Part shown: positions 8,850 through 16,486 of the stretch, piece after piece
Numbering within the stretch: the first letter of the stretch is position 1
How the letters are laid out: the number at the start of each line of letters is the position of its first letter
Source of the DNA: Nonomuraea endophytica
GTDB taxonomy: Bacteria; Actinomycetota; Actinomycetes; Streptosporangiales; Streptosporangiaceae
Direction of reading: 5' to 3'
NCBI RefSeq assembly: GCF_014203235.1
Contig: NZ_JACHIN010000004.1
Location: forward strand, 654,817-718,816
Length of the DNA stretch: 64,000 nt
Notes under the pieces: generated by a model
What the model was told of the DNA's origin: nothing
Databases searched by the model: none
Seen by the model: only the letters and a program-made list of their open reading frames with translations
Translations under genes and position numbers: made by a program

Positions 8850-11602
8850 GGACCCTCCATCTGCCGGTCGAGCTCGGCCCCCAGGCTCCGCAGGACGTCG
8901 CCGACCATGCCGACCACGGACAGGTAGATGCCGAAGTCGAACAGCAGCACCGTCGACAGGTGCAGGGTCCCGACCAGCGGGAGCGTCACGTCGGCCGCGA
9001 GCATGCGCAGCGCGTCGCCGCCCGCGCCCCACCCGATCAGCGCGCAGCACACCGAGAGTGTCAGCCCCACGCCGATCAGCACGCCGGCGTTGACCGGCAG
9101 CGCCCTGGCCAGCTCGTAGCGGCCGCCCGCCAGGTAGCGCACCGCCACCGCGAGCCCGGCCACGATGCCGCCGGCGAACCCGCCGCCCACCCGGCCGTGC
9201 CCGGTGAGCAGCAGGAACACCGACAGCAGCAACATCGTGTGGAAGGTCAGCCTGGCCACGATCTCGAAGATGACCGAGCGCTGGCCGGCCGGCAGCGTGG
9301 CCGACAACCAGTGCGTGCGCCCGTCCAGGAGCGGCGCCGCGTCCTCACGTTCGAGGCTGAAGGTACGGCGGCGCAGGAAGACCAGGCTCGTCACGCCGAG
9401 CGTCAGCACGATGATCACCGAGCTCTCGCCCAGCGTGTCCCAGGCGCGGATGTCCACCAGGAGCGCGCTGACGATGTTGGTCGCCCCCGCCCGCTCGGCC
9501 GCCGCGGCCAGCTGCGTGCCCACCGGTACGGCGGTGCGCTCGTGCAGCGCCACCATCCCGGCCCCCGCGGCCACCACCCCGGTGACCAGGCCCAGTCCGA
9601 GCCGCAGCCCGAACGGCACCCGGGCCGAGTCGCGCTCAGGGCTGACCGGCAGCCGCCTGAGCACCAGCGCGAACATCACCAGGCTGAGCGTCTCGGCGAG
9701 GAACTGGGTGAGCGCCAGGTCGGGCGAGCCGTGGACCAGGAACAGCAGGGCGGCGCCGTAGCCGGTGACGCCGGCCATCAGCGCGAGCAGGATGTGGCCG
9801 CGCACGAACAGCAGGGCGACGGCTCCGGCCACCAGGACCGCGCCGATGACCGGCTGCTCTGGCCTGGCCCAGGCGGTGACGTCCAGGTCGAGGACGGGGG
9901 CGCCGCCGTACAGGAAGGAGAAGCAGCCGGTGGCGGCCATGACGGCCAGGGCAAGCGTGAGGTAGGCGGGCAGGGAGCCGCGCTGGAGGAGGCCGGTGAG
10001 GATGGTGGCGTTGCGGTCCACGCCGCGCATGAACGCCCAGTAAAGCTGGGCGGCGTCGAGCACGTGGAGGGAGGCGCCGAGCCTGGCGACGGGTTCCCTG
10101 ATCAGGAAGAGGGCGATGCCACCTGCCAGGGCGACGGCGGACAGGGCGAGCGGGGTCAGGGCGCCTGACCACAGAGCCAGGTGGACCTCGGGGCCGTGGT
10201 CGGGGTAGGTGGCGGTGTAGGGGGTCATGGCGGCGCCGTACCAACTGGCGGTGAAGGCGGTGGCGAGGCCGAGGACGGACAGCAGCGCGGGCGGGGTGAA
10301 CATCGGCGCCGGGGTGGGCCGGACCGGTGTGGGCGGCAGGCCGGGCTTGGCGGCGAAGGCGCCCCAGAGGAAGCGGGCGGTGTAGGCGACGGTCAGCAGC
10401 GAGCCGAGCACGACACCGGCCAGCACCAGCGGGTCGTGCAGCAGGGACTCGAAGGCGGCTTCCTTTCCGGCGAAACCCAGCAGCGGCGGCAGGCCCGCCA
10501 TCGACGCGGCGGCCAGGACGGAGGCGGCGCACACCCACGGCATCGTGGTGCGCAGCCCGCTCAGCACGGTCAGGTCGCGGGTGCCGGTGGCGTGGTCGAC
10601 GATGCCGACGACCAGGAACAGCGCCGCCTTGAACAGGGCGTGGGCCAGCAGCATGGCCACGCCGGCGAGCGCCGCGGCGCCCGTGCCCGCGCCGAACAGC
10701 ACGGTGAGGAAGCCGAGCTGGCTCACGGTGCCGTAGGCGAGCAGGCGTTTCAGGTCGGTCTCGCGCAGCGCCCGCCAGCCGGCCATCAGCATGGTCGCCA
10801 GCCCGAGCGGCACCGCGACCAGCCGCCACACCGCAACGTCCCCGAACGCCGGCCCGAGGCGCGCCAGCAGGTAGATGCCCGCCTTCACCATCGCGGCCGC
10901 GTGCAGGTACGCCGAGACCGGGGTCGGGGCGGCCATCGCGCCGGGCAGCCACAGGCTGAACGGGAAGATCGCCGACTTGGCCAGCGCGCCCGCCAGCACC
11001 AGAACCAGCGCCGTCACCACCATGCCGCCCTGGGGCGGGTCGGCCACGATCCGCGAGATCCGGTAGGTGCCTGCCGCCTGGCCGATGATGACCAGCCCGG
11101 CCAGCATCGCCAGCCCGCCGAGCGTGGTCACGGTGAGCGCCTGCATGGCGGCGACCCGGCTGGCCCGGCTCTCGGGGTCGTAGCCGATCAGCAGGTAGGA
11201 GAAGACGGTGGTCAGTTCCCAGAAGACGTACAGCAGGAGCAGGTCGTCGGCGACCACCAGCCCGAGCATGGCCCCCGCGAACGCCACCAGGACGCCGGCG
11301 AAGCGCCCGAGCCCCTGGGCGTCAGGCCCGAAGTAGCGCGAGCAGTACCACAGGACCAGCGCCCCGATCCCGGTCACCAGCGTCACCATGAGCGCCGACA
11401 GCTCGTCGACCCGGAAGGCCAGCTCCAGCCCGAGCTGCGGCGCCCACGCGCGCGTGTGCTCGTACGGCACCCGCCCCGCCGTGAACACCAGAGCCAGCGC
11501 CGGGACCGCCGCCAGCACTGTGAAGGCACCCCTGCCCATCACCCGCACGAGCGCCGGCGCGCACATCGCCGCCACGGCGTGCAGGATCAGCAGCGGCTCC
11601 AT
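8846..11602 (-). CDS. mnhA: Na+/H+ antiporter fused subunits A and B (MnhA/B)
   Basis: A 918-residue polytopic protein and the first gene of the Mrp operon. The N-terminal ~500 residues are the NuoL-like proton/sodium-conducting domain, with KSAIFPFSLWLPGAMAAPTP and TDLKRLLAYGTVSQLGF. A middle region, about residues 570-770, corresponds to the C-terminal MrpA extension. The last ~150 residues are an MrpB domain (HTMLLLSVFLLLTGHGRVGGGF), fused here as in other actinobacteria, so no separate mnhB gene is expected. With C, D, E, F and G the antiporter set is complete. The ATG at 11602 is followed at once by a hydrophobic helix. Activity: electrogenic cation/proton exchange at the cytoplasmic membrane. 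Confidence 0.95.
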   Translation of the reverse strand: MEPLLILHAVAAMCAPALVRVMGRGAFTVLAAVPALALVFTAGRVPYEHTRAWAPQLGLELAFRVDELSALMVTLVTGIGALVLWYCSRYFGPDAQGLGRFAGVLVAFAGAMLGLVVADDLLLLYVFWELTTVFSYLLIGYDPESRASRVAAMQALTVTTLGGLAMLAGLVIIGQAAGTYRISRIVADPPQGGMVVTALVLVLAGALAKSAIFPFSLWLPGAMAAPTPVSAYLHAAAMVKAGIYLLARLGPAFGDVAVWRLVAVPLGLATMLMAGWRALRETDLKRLLAYGTVSQLGFLTVLFGAGTGAAALAGVAMLLAHALFKAALFLVVGIVDHATGTRDLTVLSGLRTTMPWVCAASVLAAASMAGLPPLLGFAGKEAAFESLLHDPLVLAGVVLGSLLTVAYTARFLWGAFAAKPGLPPTPVRPTPAPMFTPPALLSVLGLATAFTASWYGAAMTPYTATYPDHGPEVHLALWSGALTPLALSAVALAGGIALFLIREPVARLGASLHVLDAAQLYWAFMRGVDRNATILTGLLQRGSLPAYLTLALAVMAATGCFSFLYGGAPVLDLDVTAWARPEQPVIGAVLVAGAVALLFVRGHILLALMAGVTGYGAALLFLVHGSPDLALTQFLAETLSLVMFALVLRRLPVSPERDSARVPFGLRLGLGLVTGVVAAGAGMVALHERTAVPVGTQLAAAAERAGATNIVSALLVDIRAWDTLGESSVIIVLTLGVTSLVFLRRRTFSLEREDAAPLLDGRTHWLSATLPAGQRSVIFEIVARLTFHTMLLLSVFLLLTGHGRVGGGFAGGIVAGLAVAVRYLAGGRYELARALPVNAGVLIGVGLTLSVCCALIGWGAGGDALRMLAADVTLPLVGTLHLSTVLLFDFGIYLSVVGMVGDVLRSLGAELDRQMEGP

Positions 11603-11717
11603 GCGCTCCTCACGGGCTACGGCGGTCCGGCGGGATCGTGGGCCGGTCGCGTCCCACTGTGCCCCGCATGATCATGCCCGTCCGCCGCGCGACGCGCCGC
11701 CTTGACCGATTCCCTGC

Positions 11718-12257
11718 CTAATCGGGGCGGCGGAGACAGTGCCGGTGCCCGTCGTACGGATACGGCGGCTCGGCCGGGAGGATCTCCTCGAACAGGTAGC
11801 CCGTCTTCTCCGCCACCCTGCACGAGGCGACGTTGTCGATCTGGTGGAGCAGCTCCAGCGTCACCAGCACGGGATAGGTGGAGAACGCCCAGGCGGTCAG
11901 CGACCGCACGGCCCGCGGCGCCACTCCCCTGCCGCGGGCGGGCGCCGCCGTCCAGTAGCCGACCTCGGCGGTGTCACCCAGCGGGTCGGTGCGCTTCATG
12001 ACCACATTGCCCAGAAGCGCGTCCTTCCCCTCCTCCCGTACGGCGAAGCTCATCCGCTCCCCGCTCTCCCAGCCTTGGTGCTGAAGGTCCAGCCAGCGCC
12101 GCCCGTCGTCGTCGGTCACGATGGGGTGAAGCGTCCACTTGCGCAGCTCGGGATCCCGGTACGCGCTCACCAGCGCGGCCAGGTCGTCGTCTTGCCAGGG
12201 ACGGAGGAAAAGGACGGGGGACGCTTCGGCGTTCACGATGACGGTCACGCGCGACAT
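11718..12257 (-). CDS. GNAT family N-acetyltransferase (RimJ/RimL-like)
   Basis: A 179-residue GNAT acetyltransferase. The N-terminal strand LFLRPWQDDDLAALVSAYRDPELRKWT is typical of the RimJ/RimL-type branch. The acetyl-CoA pyrophosphate loop is ARGRGVA, preceded by VGYWTAAPARG, and the C-terminal half has the usual NVASCRVAEKTGY motif. The acceptor (ribosomal protein N-terminus, small molecule or antibiotic) cannot be told. The ATG at 12257 is chosen; a GTG at 12269 would add four residues, and neither has a clear ribosome-binding site. It lies between the Mrp operon and the divergently transcribed ABC exporter, with about 95 nt of shared upstream DNA. Confidence 0.88.
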   Translation of the reverse strand: MSRVTVIVNAEASPVLFLRPWQDDDLAALVSAYRDPELRKWTLHPIVTDDDGRRWLDLQHQGWESGERMSFAVREEGKDALLGNVVMKRTDPLGDTAEVGYWTAAPARGRGVAPRAVRSLTAWAFSTYPVLVTLELLHQIDNVASCRVAEKTGYLFEEILPAEPPYPYDGHRHCLRRPD

Positions 12258-12292
12258 TGGATCACGCACGCATCAGCTACTACCATTTAGGG

Positions 12293-12337
12293 CCCGACCG
12301 AAACAAACCCCGGCCAAAAATGGGTTGATCGGTCGGG
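12293..12337. promoter_or_regulatory. 9-bp inverted repeat upstream of ABC exporter genes
   Basis: A perfect inverted repeat, CCCGACCGA at 12293-12301 and TCGGTCGGG at 12329-12337, separated by 27 nt. It lies in the divergent region between the GNAT gene and the ABC exporter. The right arm abuts the TAGCAT box, where a bound repressor would block transcription. The owner regulator is unknown. Confidence 0.4.
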
Positions 12338-12338
12338 T

Positions 12339-12344
12339 TAGCAT
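12339..12344 (+). promoter_or_regulatory. TANNNT -10-like box before ABC exporter GTG
   Basis: TAGCAT ends 7 nt before the GTG at 12352, with no Shine-Dalgarno between them. This arrangement fits a leaderless transcript starting at or next to the start codon. A -35 element is not evident. Confidence 0.45.
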
Positions 12345-12351
12345 TGATTGA

Positions 12352-14133
12352 GTGCCTCCCGATACCACAACCTCCCGCCGTCCCCTGCTGTCTACCAACT
12401 CCCTGTGGCGGATGAAGGGCTACCTCCGCCCTTACATCGGCAAACTCGTCTTCATCTGGCTGGTCGCCCTCCTCGGCATCGGGGCCAGCATCGCGCTCCC
12501 CCTCATCGGCAAAGAGGTCATCGACGGGCCCGTGGCCCACGGTGACCAGGGGGCGCTGCTTCCTCTCGGGCTTCTGGCGCTCGGTGTCGGCGTCCTCGAA
12601 GCACTCCTCACCTTCCTCCGCCGCTGGGCCCAGGTCGGGCCGGTCCTCGGGCTGGAGACCCGCATCAGGGACGACCTCTACCGGCACCTGCAGCGGCTGC
12701 CGATGGCCTTCCACAACGAATGGCAGTCCGGCCAGCTGTTGTCACGTGCCACGACGGACCTGTCGGCGATCCGCCGCTTCCTCGGCTTCGGGATGCTCTT
12801 CCTCGTCATGAACATCCTGCAGCTGACGACCGTCACCATCGTGCTGCTCAACATGTACTGGCCGCTCGGGCTGCTGGTCGCCGGGTCGGCGGTGCCGATC
12901 GTGGTGGTGTCGCTGCGGTTCGAGAAGCGCTACATCCTCATCTCCCGCCGGGTCCAGGACGAGCAGGGCGACCTCGCCACGCTGGTCGAGGAGTCGGCCA
13001 TCGGCATCCGGACGATCAAGGCGTTCGGGCGCCGGCACCACGTCTTCGACTCCTTCGACGACTCCGCGCTCAAGGTGTACGGGACCTCCATGGAGAAGGT
13101 GCGCCACTCCGCGCGCTTCTTCACCTTCCTCGAGGTCATCCCCAACTTCACGCTCGCGCTCGTCCTGCTGCTGGGCGCGCTCGCCGTGGGCGGCGGCGAC
13201 CTTTCGCTGGGCACGCTGGTCGCCTTCACCACGCTGATGCTGCAGCTCGTCTGGCCGATCGCCAGCCTCGGCTACATCCTGGCCATGTCCCAGGAGGCCA
13301 TGACCGCCGCCGACCGCGTCATGGAGGTCATGGACACCGTCCCGGAGATCCAGGACGGCGCCGACACGGCCCGCGAACCACGCGGCCACCTGCGCTTCGA
13401 AGGCGTCGAGTACCGCTTCCCCGGCGCCGAGAGCCCCGTGCTCGACGATCTCTGGCTGGAGGTACGGCCCGGCGAGACCGTGGCCGTCGTCGGCGCGACC
13501 GGCTCCGGCAAGACGACGCTGACCTCGCTGGTCCCCCGCCTGCTCGACCCCACCGGCGGCCGGGTCACGATCGACGGGCACGACGTGCGCGAGCTGGAGC
13601 TGGGCTCGCTGCGGCAGATCGTGGCGACCGCGTTCGAGGAGCCGACGCTGTTCTCGATGAGCGTCAGGGAGAACCTCACGCTCGGCCACCTCGACTCCTC
13701 CGAGGAGGAACTGGACGCGGCGATCCGCACCGCGCAGGCGCAGTTCGTCTACGACTTGCCCTGGGGGCTCGACACCCGGATCGGCGAGCAGGGCATGTCG
13801 CTGTCGGGCGGGCAGCGGCAGCGGCTGGCGCTGGCGCGGGCCGTACTGAGCAAGCCGAGGATCCTCGTCCTGGACGACACGCTCTCGGCGCTGGACGTCG
13901 AGACCGAGGCGCTCGTGGAGGAGGCGCTGCGGCGGGTGCTGCGCGACGCGACCGGCATCGTCGTGGCGCACCGCGCCTCGACGGTGCTGCTGGCCGACAA
14001 GGTGGCGCTGCTGCGCGGCGGCACGATCACGCACGTCGGCACCCACCACGAGCTGCTGGAGGCGGTGCCCGAGTACCGGGAACTGCTGGCCCAGGACGCC
14101 GACCTCGACCCCTCGGAAGGAGCGCTGCGATGA
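12352..14133 (+). CDS. ABC exporter half-transporter, degenerate-site partner
   Basis: A 593-residue half-transporter with an N-terminal six-helix exporter domain (about residues 1-330) and a C-terminal ATPase. Motifs are Walker A GATGSGKTT, signature LSGGQRQR and an H-loop His. Walker B reads LVLDD, with Asp where the catalytic Glu normally stands. That substitution is typical of the non-hydrolysing site in heterodimeric exporters such as BmrCD or TM287/288. The stop overlaps the ATG of the second half-transporter (ATGA), so the two are made together. Substrate is likely a lipid or drug-like compound, but nothing in sequence specifies it. The GTG at 12352 is the first possible start and has no Shine-Dalgarno. 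Confidence 0.93.
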   Translation: MPPDTTTSRRPLLSTNSLWRMKGYLRPYIGKLVFIWLVALLGIGASIALPLIGKEVIDGPVAHGDQGALLPLGLLALGVGVLEALLTFLRRWAQVGPVLGLETRIRDDLYRHLQRLPMAFHNEWQSGQLLSRATTDLSAIRRFLGFGMLFLVMNILQLTTVTIVLLNMYWPLGLLVAGSAVPIVVVSLRFEKRYILISRRVQDEQGDLATLVEESAIGIRTIKAFGRRHHVFDSFDDSALKVYGTSMEKVRHSARFFTFLEVIPNFTLALVLLLGALAVGGGDLSLGTLVAFTTLMLQLVWPIASLGYILAMSQEAMTAADRVMEVMDTVPEIQDGADTAREPRGHLRFEGVEYRFPGAESPVLDDLWLEVRPGETVAVVGATGSGKTTLTSLVPRLLDPTGGRVTIDGHDVRELELGSLRQIVATAFEEPTLFSMSVRENLTLGHLDSSEEELDAAIRTAQAQFVYDLPWGLDTRIGEQGMSLSGGQRQRLALARAVLSKPRILVLDDTLSALDVETEALVEEALRRVLRDATGIVVAHRASTVLLADKVALLRGGTITHVGTHHELLEAVPEYRELLAQDADLDPSEGALR

Positions 14134-15953
14134 CCACCCCGACCAAGGCCTGGCGCGGCGTGGCCTCCGAGGAGCAGGACGAGCTCGACGAGAAGGTCTC
14201 GGTGTTGCTGCGGGAGCGCTCCCGCAAGCTCCTCGGTGACCTGCTGAAACCGCACAAGAAGCAGATCGCGGTGCTGACCGCGATCATCATCGTCTCCAAC
14301 ATGGCCGGCCTGGCGATCCCGTACCTGGTGAAGGTGGGCATCGACGAGGGCATCCCGCCGATGCTCAAGGGCACCGGCACCGGCACGCTGCTGACCGTGG
14401 TCGGCGTGATCCTGGCCGCCGCGGCGACCCAGGCGCTCACCCGGCAGGCGTTCCTGAAGCTGTCGGGGCGCATCGGCCAGGACATCCTGCTGGAGCTGCG
14501 CCGGCGCGTGTTCGACCACTTCCAGCGGCTGTCGCTGTCCTTCCACGAGAAGTACACGTCGGGCCGGGTCATCTCCCGGCTGACCTCCGACATCGAGGCG
14601 ATCGCCGAGCTGCTGCAGTCGGGCTTCGACGGCCTGGTCACGGCCGTGCTGACGATGTTCGGCACGGCGGCGCTGCTGATCGTCCTGGACCTGCACCTCG
14701 GCCTGCTCGCGCTGATCCCGCTGCCGCTGCTGCTGCTGTTCACCCGGTGGTTCCGCAGGCAGTCGGCGATCGTCTACCGGCGCACCCGCGAGACGGTCGC
14801 ACTCGTCATCGTGCACTTCGTCGAGTCGATGACCGGCATCCGCGCGGTCCAGGCCTTCCGCCGCGAGCACCGCAACCAGGAGATCTTCAAGCAGCTCAAC
14901 GCCGACTACCGCGACGCCAACGCGCGCAGCATGCAGCTGCTCGCGATCTTCATGCCGGGCATCAAGCTCATCGGCAACGTGACCGTCGCCGGCGTGCTGG
15001 TGTACGGCGGCTGGCTGGCCCTGCACCAGGAGGTCACGGTCGGCGTGCTGGCGGCGTTCCTGCTCTACCTGCGCCAGTTCTACGAGCCGATGCAGGAGAT
15101 CAGCCAGTTCTACAACACGCTGCAGTCGGCGGGCGCGGCGCTGGAGAAGCTGTCCGGCGTGCTGGAGGAGCGGCCGGCGGTGCCCGAGCCGCGCAAGCCC
15201 ACCCCGCTGGAGAGCGCCAGGGGCAAGGTGCGCTTCGAGGACGTGCGCTTCGCCTACACCGAGGAGATGCCGATCCTGCCGAAGCTGGACCTGACGATCC
15301 CGGCCGGGCAGAGCGTGGCGCTGGTCGGGGCGACGGGCGCGGGCAAGACGACGCTGGCCAAGCTGATCTCCCGCTTCTACGACCCGGCCGAGGGGCGCGT
15401 GCTCCTCGACGGGGTCGACCTGACCGTGCTCGACGAGCCGACGCTGCGCCGCGCGGTCGTCATGGTGACCCAGGAGAACTTCCTGTTCTCCGGCACCGTC
15501 GCCGACAACATCCGCTTCGGCCGGCCGGACGCCACCGACCGCGAGGTGCGCGAGGCGGCCAAGGCGATCGGGGCGCACGAGTTCATCAGCGCGCTGCCCG
15601 ACGGCTACGACACCGAGGTGGGCAAGCGCGGCGGGCGCATGTCCGCCGGTCAGCGGCAACTGGTCGCGTTCGCGCGGGCGTTCCTGGCCGACCCGGCGGT
15701 GCTCATCCTGGACGAGGCGACCTCGTCGCTGGACGTGCCGAGCGAGCGGCTGGTCCAGCGGGCGTTGCGCACGATCCTGGCCGACCGCACGGCGCTGATC
15801 ATCGCTCACCGGCTGTCGACCGTGGAGATCGCCGACCGGGTGCTGGTGATGGAGCGCGGTGAGATCGTCGAGGACGGGCATCCCGACGAGCTCATCGCCG
15901 CCTCCGGCCGCTTCGCCAGCCTGCACAGGGCGTGGATCGAGAGCCTCAGCTGA
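14130..15953 (+). CDS. ABC exporter half-transporter, catalytic partner
   Basis: A 607-residue half-transporter. About 45 N-terminal residues (charged, with DELDEKVSVLLRERSRK) precede a six-helix domain, then the ATPase. Walker A is GATGAGKTT, and Walker B ILDEATSSLD has the intact catalytic Glu. The signature is MSAGQRQL rather than LSGGQ. With the LVLDD Walker B of its partner this gives one canonical and one degenerate ATP site, so the two genes encode a heterodimer rather than two homodimers. The ATG at 14130 overlaps the previous stop and follows GGAAGGAG. It is followed by a strong hairpin at 15961-15985, consistent with the operon's end. Confidence 0.94.
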   Translation: MTTPTKAWRGVASEEQDELDEKVSVLLRERSRKLLGDLLKPHKKQIAVLTAIIIVSNMAGLAIPYLVKVGIDEGIPPMLKGTGTGTLLTVVGVILAAAATQALTRQAFLKLSGRIGQDILLELRRRVFDHFQRLSLSFHEKYTSGRVISRLTSDIEAIAELLQSGFDGLVTAVLTMFGTAALLIVLDLHLGLLALIPLPLLLLFTRWFRRQSAIVYRRTRETVALVIVHFVESMTGIRAVQAFRREHRNQEIFKQLNADYRDANARSMQLLAIFMPGIKLIGNVTVAGVLVYGGWLALHQEVTVGVLAAFLLYLRQFYEPMQEISQFYNTLQSAGAALEKLSGVLEERPAVPEPRKPTPLESARGKVRFEDVRFAYTEEMPILPKLDLTIPAGQSVALVGATGAGKTTLAKLISRFYDPAEGRVLLDGVDLTVLDEPTLRRAVVMVTQENFLFSGTVADNIRFGRPDATDREVREAAKAIGAHEFISALPDGYDTEVGKRGGRMSAGQRQLVAFARAFLADPAVLILDEATSSLDVPSERLVQRALRTILADRTALIIAHRLSTVEIADRVLVMERGEIVEDGHPDELIAASGRFASLHRAWIESLS

Positions 15954-15960
15954 GCGTTTC

Positions 15961-15985
15961 CCGGAGGGGCACGAGGCCCCTCCGG
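15961..15985 (+). terminator. GC-rich hairpin after ABC exporter operon
   Basis: A perfect 10-bp inverted repeat (CCGGAGGGGC / GCCCCTCCGG) with a 5-nt loop begins 8 nt after the stop codon. There is no T-tract, as is common for actinobacterial terminators. Confidence 0.65.
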
Positions 15986-15986
15986 G

Positions 15987-16069
15987 ATTCCCCGTCGCGG
16001 CGGGGCCCGTGGTCGTTCCCCTTCGCGGCGGGGCCCGAGGTCATTCCCCACCACGACGGGGCCGAGGTC
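15987..16069. repeat. Three tandem ~28-bp hairpin-forming repeats
   Basis: Units at 15987-16014, 16015-16042 and 16043-16069 share the frame (a/g)TTCCCC...GGGGCC(c)G(a/t)GGTC. Each can fold as a short CCCC/GGGG hairpin. The array fills the gap between two convergent genes. Confidence 0.8.
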
Positions 16070-16080
16070 TTCGCCGGGAC

Positions 16081-16383
16081 TCAGAGCAGGCGTGGTCGTA
16101 CCGGGCTGAGCAGGGCCGTCTCGTCGGTGGGCGGCGGCTGCGCGGCCAGTCGCGCCTCCGGGTGGCGGGCCAGATAGCCCTCGGGGAAGGTCGTGGTCTG
16201 CTGCCCGCCGCACTGGGGGCAGACCGCGGCGCTCGACGGCGGCGGGACGAGCACGCCCGAGCGGACCCACACCTCTCTTTCGTTACCATGGCGGTCGTCG
16301 ACCGATCGCACGAGGTAGTCCTCTTCCCAGACATGCCAGCATCCCCGGCACTCGAACGGCACGCTTCTGCGCTGTTCTTCCAT
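16081..16383 (-). CDS. Small zinc-ribbon protein of unknown function
   Basis: A 100-residue protein with two CxxC pairs, Cys12/Cys15 (CRGC) and Cys55/Cys58 (CPQC), consistent with one zinc ribbon. The two halves are linked by a charged strand-like segment with DRHGNEREVWVRSG. The C-terminal 40 residues are Pro/Arg-rich and look disordered. The ATG at 16383 is chosen because a G-rich Shine-Dalgarno precedes it and the reading further upstream lacks a family-like start. It is divergent from the large P-loop/TPR gene, 103 nt apart, so the two may share control. No enzyme motif is visible; nucleic-acid or protein binding is plausible but unproven. Confidence 0.72.
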   Translation of the reverse strand: MEEQRRSVPFECRGCWHVWEEDYLVRSVDDRHGNEREVWVRSGVLVPPPSSAAVCPQCGGQQTTTFPEGYLARHPEARLAAQPPPTDETALLSPVRPRLL

Positions 16384-16476
16384 GAGGTCACCCCCTCTCT
16401 TCGAGTGTCCGCCCGGCTTGCGCACGCCCGCAACCGGGGTAGAAACATCGGCACGGACCCCGGTAACCCCCCACCT

Positions 16477-16480
16477 GGAG
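16477..16480 (+). promoter_or_regulatory. Shine-Dalgarno fixing a GTG start
   Basis: GGAG lies 6 nt before the GTG at 16487. It favours this start over an ATG about 100 nt upstream, which would add 35 unconserved-looking residues and would overlap the divergent gene's start codon. Confidence 0.6.
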
Positions 16481-16486
16481 CGGCAA

